NCBI GenBank assembly: GCA_025356815.1
Contig: JANXQL010000130.1
Span: 1-41,231, forward strand
Direction: 5' to 3'
DNA from: Pseudomonadota bacterium
GTDB taxonomy: Bacteria > Pseudomonadota > Gammaproteobacteria > Steroidobacterales > Steroidobacteraceae
Length of the DNA stretch: 41,231 bases
In this document: in pieces, positions 36,332-41,231 of the stretch
Position numbering within the stretch: position 1 is the stretch's first letter
Layout of the letters: every line of letters begins with the position of its first letter
Program-made: the position numbers and the translations under genes
Notes under the pieces: generated by a model
Seen by the model: only the letters and a program-made list of their open reading frames with translations
What the model was told of the DNA's origin: nothing
Database searches by the model: none

Positions 36332-37690
36332 TCAGGCGGACGGTGCGTCCGAACCCCCGCCGCCACCCGGGCGACGACGGCGTCGGCGACGGCGGCGCGG
36401 GCGATCGCCGTCCGGCGCCTCGCCGGGTTCCGCCCCCTCGGCGGGCGCGAGCTGCGCGACGCGCTCGTGCCGCTCGTCGGCCGGAAGGGTCTGGATCTCT
36501 GTCCACCAGGCGGCGACTTCGGCGGGGATCATCCCCGCCTCGGCGCGCAGCAGCATGAAATCGTACGCTGCGCGGAAGCGCGGGTGCTGCAGCAGTGCGA
36601 GCGAGCGACGCCCGTCGCGGCGATCGAAGCGCGGCTGCAGCACGAGCAGCTCGCGCAGCGGCAGCGTGAAGCGCTTCGGGATCGCGACCCGGCGCACCTG
36701 GGTCGACAGCACCTCGTCGGTGGCGTCGCTCCAGGCATGCGACTCGGACGCGCCCGCCTCGATGTTCGCCAGCGCCAGCCGCTGGATCGGGCCGAACAGC
36801 AGCACCGCGAACAGGAACGTGGGCGTGACGGCGCGATCCGCGGCGACACGCGCATCGGTGCCCGCAAGGCCGAGGCGAAGCAGCTTCGCCGCAGGGCCGG
36901 CAGGATCGCGCGACAGCTCCTCGGCGGTATCCGGCAGCAGATGCGGCAGCAGGCCGAAATCGACAAGGCGCTCGAGCGAGGCGAGCCCGTGCCCGCCGAG
37001 GAAGATCTTGGTCGACTCGTCGAACAGGCGCGCCGCGGGCACGCCGGCAAGCAGCGGCGCGAGTTCGTCCATCGGCGCGCGCGTGTCGGGATGCATCGTG
37101 AAACCGAGCTTCGCGGCGAAGCGGGCGGCGCGCAGCATGCGCACCGGGTCCTCGCGATAGCGAAGCTCCGGGTCGCCGATCAGGCGCATCACCCGGGCGT
37201 GGACGTCCTCGGCACCGTTGACGTAGTCCCAGACCGAGAAGTCGGCGATGTTGTAGTACAGCGCGTTGCAGGTGAAGTCGCGGCGCCAGACGTCGCCGTC
37301 GATCGCGCCGTAGACGTTGTCGCGCAGGATGCGGCCACTGTCGTCCGAGACGCGCGCATCGTCGATCTCGCGATGGTCCTCGTCGTCCACTTCCGGCGGC
37401 GCGGCCGCGGCGCGGAACGTCGCGACCTCGATGATCTCGTCGCCGTAGTGAACGTGCGCAAGGCGAAAGCGCCGGCCGATCAGCCGGCAGTTGCGAAACA
37501 GGCGCCGGACCTCCTCGGGCAGCGCGTCAGTCGCGACGTCGAAGTCCTTGGGGCGGATACCCAGCAGCAGGTCGCGGACACTGCCGCCGACGAGGAACGC
37601 CTGGAAACCGGCGTCCTTCAGGCGATAGAGCACCTTGAGCGCAGCCGGGGAAATATGGGCACGCGAAATGCTGTGGGCTGCGCGTGAAAT
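36332..37690 (-). CDS. pcnB: Poly(A) polymerase I, with an atypical start codon
   Basis: PcnB adds poly(A) tails that mark RNAs for decay. The nucleotidyltransferase core has LVGGSVRDLLLG and RPKDFDVATDA (Gly-Ser and DxD metal motifs), then the RRDFTCNALYYN and RYREDPVRMLRAARFAAKLGF neck segments, and an Arg-rich, Gly-rich tail (RPRRRRRRRRRPGGGGG). The first usual start is GTG at 37633, yet 19 further codons upstream encode ISRAAHSISRAHISPAALKV, which aligns with E. coli PREQHAISRKDISENALKV, so the protein starts earlier. No ATG, GTG or TTG exists there. ATT at 37690 is used here as a working start, because E. coli pcnB is known to use AUU; CTG at 37756 is the alternative. Confidence 0.85.
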   Translation of the reverse strand: MSRAAHSISRAHISPAALKVLYRLKDAGFQAFLVGGSVRDLLLGIRPKDFDVATDALPEEVRRLFRNCRLIGRRFRLAHVHYGDEIIEVATFRAAAAPPEVDDEDHREIDDARVSDDSGRILRDNVYGAIDGDVWRRDFTCNALYYNIADFSVWDYVNGAEDVHARVMRLIGDPELRYREDPVRMLRAARFAAKLGFTMHPDTRAPMDELAPLLAGVPAARLFDESTKIFLGGHGLASLERLVDFGLLPHLLPDTAEELSRDPAGPAAKLLRLGLAGTDARVAADRAVTPTFLFAVLLFGPIQRLALANIEAGASESHAWSDATDEVLSTQVRRVAIPKRFTLPLRELLVLQPRFDRRDGRRSLALLQHPRFRAAYDFMLLRAEAGMIPAEVAAWWTEIQTLPADERHERVAQLAPAEGAEPGEAPDGDRPRRRRRRRRRPGGGGGSDAPSA

Positions 37691-37768
37691 GATGACGGGG
37701 CCGCCGTCCGGCGGCGTGCCGGCGCCACGGTCGGCGCTAGAGGGGGACGTGCTCAGGAACTATCTCGC

Positions 37769-37796
37769 TTGTCGAATGGCCATCTCGTCGTATAAT
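37769..37796 (+). promoter_or_regulatory. Promoter of tRNA-Glu
   Basis: TTGTCG at 37769-37774 and a perfect TATAAT at 37791-37796 are spaced 16 bp, about 43 bases before the tRNA. The same AT block reads TATTAT on the minus strand and could serve as a -10 for pcnB. Confidence 0.7.
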
Positions 37797-37839
37797 AGCA
37801 GGCTAACGTCGACCGGCGCCTCTCCGGACCGACGGCGAC

Positions 37840-37915
37840 GCTCCCATCGTCTAGAGGCCCAGGACACAGCCCTCTCAAGGCTGGTACGAGGGTTCGAATC
37901 CCTCTGGGAGCGCCA
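37840..37915 (+). tRNA. tRNA-Glu (anticodon CTC)
   Basis: The 76-nt gene has acceptor strands GCTCCCA and TGGGAGC, the D arm CGTCTAGAGGCCCAGGAC typical of tRNA-Glu, anticodon stem CAGCC/GGCTG around CTCTCAA (anticodon CTC) and T loop GGTTCGAATCC. The 3' GCCA includes the encoded CCA. It diverges from pcnB. Confidence 0.96.
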
Positions 37916-38130
37916 CTTCTTCCGCTGCGCGACGATCACCGCCAACGGACTCGACGTCGGGTACGCCCGGTCGGGTCCAGCGATGTAGACGTTGCGGCGG
38001 GCGCGGTCGACGCATTGGCCGGAGCATGCATCGTCGCCGGTCGTGGAAGGGCGCCTTGCCTCGACTCAAGTCCCGAACGCGAAGGTGCCCGCGCTCACGA
38101 TGCCCGCGTCACCGGGCGTCGTCCGGCGAC

Positions 38131-38805
38131 CTATGGCGCGACCTGGTGTGGCTGCGCCAGCGGCTGGCCGTTCTCCGGGTAGTAGGGTCCCGGCGGCAGC
38201 TCCCGTCCCTTCGTGAAGAACAGCTGGTTGTTCGCGACGCGGCTGACCTGGTGACCGAGGTCGCTCTTGGCCGTGAGCACCTGCGAGAGCAGCGCACCGA
38301 TCAACGCTCCGGCCAGCCCCTGGTTGCCGTCGCTGGAGCCCTGGGCGGCTACGCCGCGGCCTTCCCACAGCAGCTTCCCGGAACGCGTGTCGACGAGCCG
38401 CATGCCGACGTCGACCGTGGTGGTGGAGCTGAGGACCACGTACTTCGTGCCGTAGGCATGCAGTACCGGATAGAGAACGGCGTCCGCGCCGGTGATCGCG
38501 CGCAGCTTGTCGAGCGGCACCTGGTGCATCTCGCCCGGCGTCGGCATGCCGTTTTCCTTCAGCAGCTGGTCGACGACCTCCACCGGGAACACGTAGTAGC
38601 CGCGCTCGGCGATCGGCCTGGTGACGGTCGAGAGGTAGCTGTACGGCCCGATGATGGACGTCGTCTCGTCGAGCGGTGGCAGCACCAGGATCGACCGCGG
38701 CGGGCTCGCACGGAAGTCGGTGTAGTCGTACGGCGGCGGGGCGGCGACGCAGCCGCCGAGCACGGCAAGGACCGCGAGGCCCGCCAGTCTGGTGGTGGAC
38801 GTCAT
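38131..38805 (-). CDS. DUF799 / GNA1162-type putative lipoprotein
   Basis: The 224-residue product has a lipoprotein signal (MTSTTRLAGLAVLAVLGGC, Cys19) and the DUF799 body (ILVLPPLDETTSIIGPYSYLSTVTRPIAERGYYVFPVEVVDQLLKENG). It resembles Neisseria GNA1162, which has a TolB-like N-terminal fold and is surface-related. The central VDVGMRLVDTRSGKLLWEGRG is typical of these and CsgG-like proteins. ATG overlaps the DUF4810 stop (ATGA). It is the third gene of the CsgG-DUF4810-DUF799 operon. Confidence 0.9.
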   Translation of the reverse strand: MTSTTRLAGLAVLAVLGGCVAAPPPYDYTDFRASPPRSILVLPPLDETTSIIGPYSYLSTVTRPIAERGYYVFPVEVVDQLLKENGMPTPGEMHQVPLDKLRAITGADAVLYPVLHAYGTKYVVLSSTTTVDVGMRLVDTRSGKLLWEGRGVAAQGSSDGNQGLAGALIGALLSQVLTAKSDLGHQVSRVANNQLFFTKGRELPPGPYYPENGQPLAQPHQVAP

Positions 38806-39209
38806 GGCTTGGACTCCGTTGCCTCGGACGCCGTGGCCTTGGCCTTCGCGGCCGTGGCTCCAAGGTTCGTCAGCAACTGGTCGCAGAACACAGTCGCCTC
38901 GGGAAACGCCGTCTTTTCGGCGAGCAGTTCGTCGGCGGCAAGGTCAGGCTTGCCAGCAACCGAGTAGAGGTAGGCGAGGTGCGCGTGCCAACCCGGCGGG
39001 AAGCGCTGGCTCTTGGCGCGATTCACCTCGCGCTCCTTCTCCATCGTCTCAATCTGCGCTTCAGGTGGCACCGAGCCGGGCTTTGTCGTGGCGACGTAGA
39101 CGAGTTCCTCGTAGCTGCCCCAGGCATACGTCTCGCGCGGCGCCGTGACGCAGCCACCGAGCAGCGCCGCGAGCACGAGGCCCGCGGCCGCAGGTAGCAG
39201 GCGGCTCAT
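38802..39209 (-). CDS. DUF4810 putative lipoprotein
   Basis: The 135-residue protein has a lipoprotein signal (MSRLLPAAAGLVLAALLGGC, Cys20) and a short helical domain with YAWGSYEELVYVATTKPG, the KEREVNRAKSQRFPPGWHAHLAYLYSVAG segment and an alternating Ala/Lys tail. The DUF4810 family is found between CsgG-like and DUF799 genes. ATG at 39209 overlaps the CsgG-like stop (ATGA); both neighbours overlap by 4 bp, so the three proteins are likely made together. Function unknown. Confidence 0.88.
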   Translation of the reverse strand: MSRLLPAAAGLVLAALLGGCVTAPRETYAWGSYEELVYVATTKPGSVPPEAQIETMEKEREVNRAKSQRFPPGWHAHLAYLYSVAGKPDLAADELLAEKTAFPEATVFCDQLLTNLGATAAKAKATASEATESKP

Positions 39210-39889
39210 CGGCCGCTCTTCCACTTGCCCTGCTCGAGCCCCTCCACCAGCCGATCCACGGCTTCCCGGATTGCGAGGTCGAGCACCTTGCCATTGAGGG
39301 TCGAGTCGTAGCCCGACTCACTGCCGAAACCGAGAACCTCGCGGCTGTCGAGTGCGTACTCGCCAGCACCCTGCGCGGAGAACACGACCCGCGAGGTATG
39401 CACGTCGACGACGCTGAGCGTCACCTTGGAGTATGCGACCTGACTCTTGCCTGAACCGAGGATGCCGAACAGCTGGGTGTCGCCGGTGACCTTGCGGCCG
39501 AATTCGGTGACAGCCCCGGTCACGGCGTAGTCTGCGCCCTGCAGCGCCTGGTTCTGGCTCTTGAGGCTCGCCTCCCGGGCAATCTCCTCGAGGTTGTCAC
39601 GGTCCATCAGGTCGAAGCGCCCGGTCTGCTGCAGGTGCGAGACGAGAATCGACTTCGACTGACCGCCTAGGCGGTCGACGCTGTCCGAGAACATCCCGCG
39701 CATGTACGGCGAGCGGTTGTCGAACTTGCCGACGACGAGTCCGCTGCGCGGACCGTTGTAGACCGCGGCAGAGGCTGCGGCGACCGACTTCTCGGCGGCC
39801 ACGGCATGGTGGGTCTCGGTGGTCGCGCAGCCTGCCGCAAGGGCGGCGAGCGACGCGAGTGCGAAGGTGGCAATCAGGCGGGTACGCAT
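39206..39889 (-). CDS. CsgG/HfaB family putative lipoprotein
   Basis: The 227-residue product has a lipoprotein signal (MRTRLIATFALASLAALAAGC, Cys21) and a CsgG-like domain (SGLVVGKFDNRSPYMRGMFSDSVDRLGGQ; LVSHLQQTGRFDLMDRDNLEEI; GADYAVTGAVTEFGRKVTGD; KVTLSVVDVHTSRVVFSAQGAGEY). Curli CsgG forms an outer-membrane secretion pore, but this protein stands with DUF4810 and DUF799 rather than curlin genes. AGGGAG is 8 bases before ATG 39889, which is preferred over a GTG at 39898. Confidence 0.9.
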   Translation of the reverse strand: MRTRLIATFALASLAALAAGCATTETHHAVAAEKSVAAASAAVYNGPRSGLVVGKFDNRSPYMRGMFSDSVDRLGGQSKSILVSHLQQTGRFDLMDRDNLEEIAREASLKSQNQALQGADYAVTGAVTEFGRKVTGDTQLFGILGSGKSQVAYSKVTLSVVDVHTSRVVFSAQGAGEYALDSREVLGFGSESGYDSTLNGKVLDLAIREAVDRLVEGLEQGKWKSGR

Positions 39890-39928
39890 CGGATTCACTC
39901 CCTGTGTGGGCCGAGCTGCACAATCTCG

Positions 39929-39956
39929 TTTATATCACGGGTCAGACCCCGCCAAA
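39929..39956 (-). promoter_or_regulatory. Possible promoter of the CsgG-like operon with an internal palindrome
   Basis: On the minus strand TTTGGC (39956-39951) and TATAAA (39934-39929) are 16 bp apart. The spacer holds GGGTC-T-GACCC (39949-39939), an inverted repeat that could be a regulator site. Similar GGGTC/GACCC blocks occur in intergenic repeats of proteobacteria, so this could also be repeat-derived. Confidence 0.4.
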
Positions 39957-40213
39957 TGTCAGTATTCCTTAAGTCGCGTCACCGGAAACTCGTTGCGAAT
40001 CATTCCTATGCGGATGCCGGCTTGGGATCGAGGTCGCGCGTCGTCCCCGCACCGTTCCCCGAACCGCCCACCCAGCGGTTTCCTTGGCCAGGGCAGGGAT
40101 TGGGAGCTGAATCAGCCCCCGTCAACATGGGGTCCGGCCATCGTCGCCCGCCGCCAGGTGCGTCGCCGCTGGCAACGTGACGGTCTCGCCAGCGCCCCGT
40201 GGCAATGGTGAGG
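39957..40213. other. Non-coding stretch between the CsgG-like operon and the TIM-barrel gene
   Basis: Together with 39890-39956 this forms a 324-bp gap. Several short open frames cross it but none has a recognisable product, ribosome site or codon pattern. No tRNA, tandem repeat or convincing terminator is seen. Confidence 0.5.
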
Positions 40214-41074
40214 CTAGACGCCCCCCGCCCGCTCCTCGCGCTCCAGCTCGGCCCAGAGTTCCCTGACCCACTGCCGGATCGTAAGCGCCTCGAGCCAGCG
40301 ATCGGACAACTCGAGCCTGCGCGCATCGGTGATCGCGTAGCTCGGCGGCCCGAGCTCGCACAGGAACACACAGGTGGCGTCAGCAGCGTTGCGCTTGCGC
40401 CAGCTGCGCAGCCCGTCCTTCCACAGTTGCCTGAACAGCGCGACCCACGGCGCATGCTGCGGAAAATCCAGCTGGATCTGGATCTGCTCGCGCGAGGCGA
40501 CGCGCCCCTGGAAGCAGTCCGAGCGATCGTGGATCCGCTGCAGCAAGCCGCGGTCGCGAAAACTCAGCGGCAACTGAAATTCGCGCTCGAGGACAAAGTG
40601 CGACAGATCCGCCGTGAGCATCAGCTCCGGCACGGCATCGAGCACCTCGAGCGTGTAGTACAGATCGTTCAGCAGACTGTCGCGGTGGGTCTCGAACAGC
40701 AGGTCGATGCCCATCGCCTCCGCCTCGCCCATCCAGCGATAGATCAGCGGCAGGGCCCCGGCGACACTGACCGGCGTGACTTGCGCGATGGTATTGACCT
40801 TGACCGCCTCCGCCTCCTTGGCGAAGGCGAGTAGCGGCTGCATGTCGCGGCGGCTCCGCGGGAACAGGTTGACCATGCTCTTGAGACGGTGCTGGCGCAA
40901 CAGTGGCAGCGTCACGCGGTACTTCTCGATCTCGTCGACCGCGGGGTCGAGGCAGACGCCGTCGTAACCGGCCTCGGCGATCATCGCGAAGTTCTGCTCG
41001 TGGCTGCGTTCCGGCAGTTCCGGATGGCGCAGCTCCATGGCCCACAGCGACTGGAAGATCTCTAGCTTCTGCAT
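40214..41074 (-). CDS. TIM-barrel sugar isomerase/epimerase-like protein
   Basis: The 286-residue protein looks like the xylose isomerase-like TIM-barrel family (AP endonuclease 2 fold). It begins LEIFQSLWAMELRHPE, followed by AEAGYDGVCLDP (end of strand 2), VNLFPRSRRDM, VKVNTIAQVTPV, LLFETHRDSLLND (the Glu-Thr-His-Arg stretch resembles the metal-binding Glu region), ELMLTADLSHFVLERE and LDFPQHAPWVALFRQLW. The substrate is not identifiable. ATG 41074 is 11 bases after the stop of the preceding partial gene, suggesting one transcript. Confidence 0.78.
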   Translation of the reverse strand: MQKLEIFQSLWAMELRHPELPERSHEQNFAMIAEAGYDGVCLDPAVDEIEKYRVTLPLLRQHRLKSMVNLFPRSRRDMQPLLAFAKEAEAVKVNTIAQVTPVSVAGALPLIYRWMGEAEAMGIDLLFETHRDSLLNDLYYTLEVLDAVPELMLTADLSHFVLEREFQLPLSFRDRGLLQRIHDRSDCFQGRVASREQIQIQLDFPQHAPWVALFRQLWKDGLRSWRKRNAADATCVFLCELGPPSYAITDARRLELSDRWLEALTIRQWVRELWAELEREERAGGV

Positions 41075-41085
41075 GGCGCGGCCCG

Positions 41086-41231
41086 TCAGAACGAGGTCAG
41101 GAACGAGACCGCGTTGCCGCCGCTGACGGCGCCGACGCGGGCGAGCTTCAGGTAGGCGTCGCCCTCCTCGCTCGTGGATTCGCCGATCACGCGCGAGACG
41201 CGGTAGCGGTGAAAGCTCCTCCACGACGGCC
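41086..41231 (-). CDS. C-terminal fragment of an unidentified protein (partial)
   Basis: The frame enters at the window edge and stops at 41086 (TGA), giving 48 residues that end VSGGNAVSFLTSF and contain YRVSRVIGESTSEEGDAYLK. The stop lies 11 bp upstream of the TIM-barrel start, so the two are probably co-transcribed. I do not recognise the family from this short tail. A competing frame that joins the TIM-barrel frame upstream reads as Arg-rich shadow sequence. Confidence 0.55.
   Translation of the reverse strand, partial: PSWRSFHRYRVSRVIGESTSEEGDAYLKLARVGAVSGGNAVSFLTSF

Noticed and set aside
37916-38130. Short open frames between tRNA-Glu and the DUF799 gene
   Set aside because: They overlap the tRNA on either strand or lack ribosome sites and any recognisable product.
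39806-40211. Open frames of 124 and 130 codons on the plus strand in the gap after the CsgG-like gene
   Set aside because: Their start regions lie antisense to the CsgG-like gene, their sequence is low-complexity Pro/Arg-rich, and no start signal is seen.

Overview
The window is a GC-rich bacterial chromosome segment, with G or C in most third codon positions. Its gene order (queG, nnr, tsaE, amidase, mutL, miaA, hfq, hflX, hflK, hflC, DUF2065, purA, tRNA-Leu, rnr, rlmB, rpsF, rpsR, DUF2232, rplI, dnaB) is the conserved gammaproteobacterial cluster and resembles the pseudomonad version most closely. A DUF2232 gene between rpsR and rplI, a tRNA-Leu between rnr and purA, and a MutL that keeps an endonuclease motif all fit a high-GC gammaproteobacterium outside the Enterobacterales. 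I cannot name the genus.

Positions 1-9,160 hold a histidine-utilisation (hut) cluster built as two divergent arms around a 14-bp palindrome at 6688-6701 that looks like a HutC operator. The leftward arm is hutF, hutC, hutU, hutG, then a short-chain dehydrogenase and a class III aminotransferase cut by the window edge. The rightward arm is hutI followed by a threonine aldolase-like gene. HutF and HutG together mark the five-step route through N-formylglutamate to glutamate and formate. hutH, the first gene of the pathway, is not in the window.

Positions 9,160-11,726 carry a membrane GGDEF/EAL protein with a degenerate cyclase site and an intact phosphodiesterase site, preceded by a leader with four perfect inverted repeats. 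From 11,746 to 27,837 nearly everything is on the minus strand: rpsF-rpsR-DUF2232-rplI, dnaB-rluF-P1 peptidase, rnr-rlmB, purA, DUF2065, hflC-hflK, hflX and hfq. The most striking element is a 405-residue intein in DnaB. Its splicing residues look intact, but its LAGLIDADG endonuclease appears to have lost one catalytic aspartate.

Positions 27,967-34,047 continue with miaA, mutL, an N-acetylmuramoyl-L-alanine amidase, tsaE and nnr on the minus strand. queG diverges on the plus strand and converges on a minus-strand set of deoxynucleoside kinase, folK and pcnB. pcnB has clear family homology upstream of its first usual start codon, so it probably starts at a rare codon or is interrupted by an in-frame TAG. 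tRNA-Glu(CTC) diverges from pcnB. The right end holds a three-gene lipoprotein operon (CsgG-like, DUF4810, DUF799/GNA1162), a TIM-barrel protein of the sugar-isomerase type and a 48-residue fragment of an unknown gene.

Most of the segment is core housekeeping sequence. The points that merit attention are the DnaB intein, the pcnB start, the hut operator and extra hut-arm genes, the structured leader of the EAL gene, and the Gly-Asp-Arg repeat tail of ribosomal protein S6.
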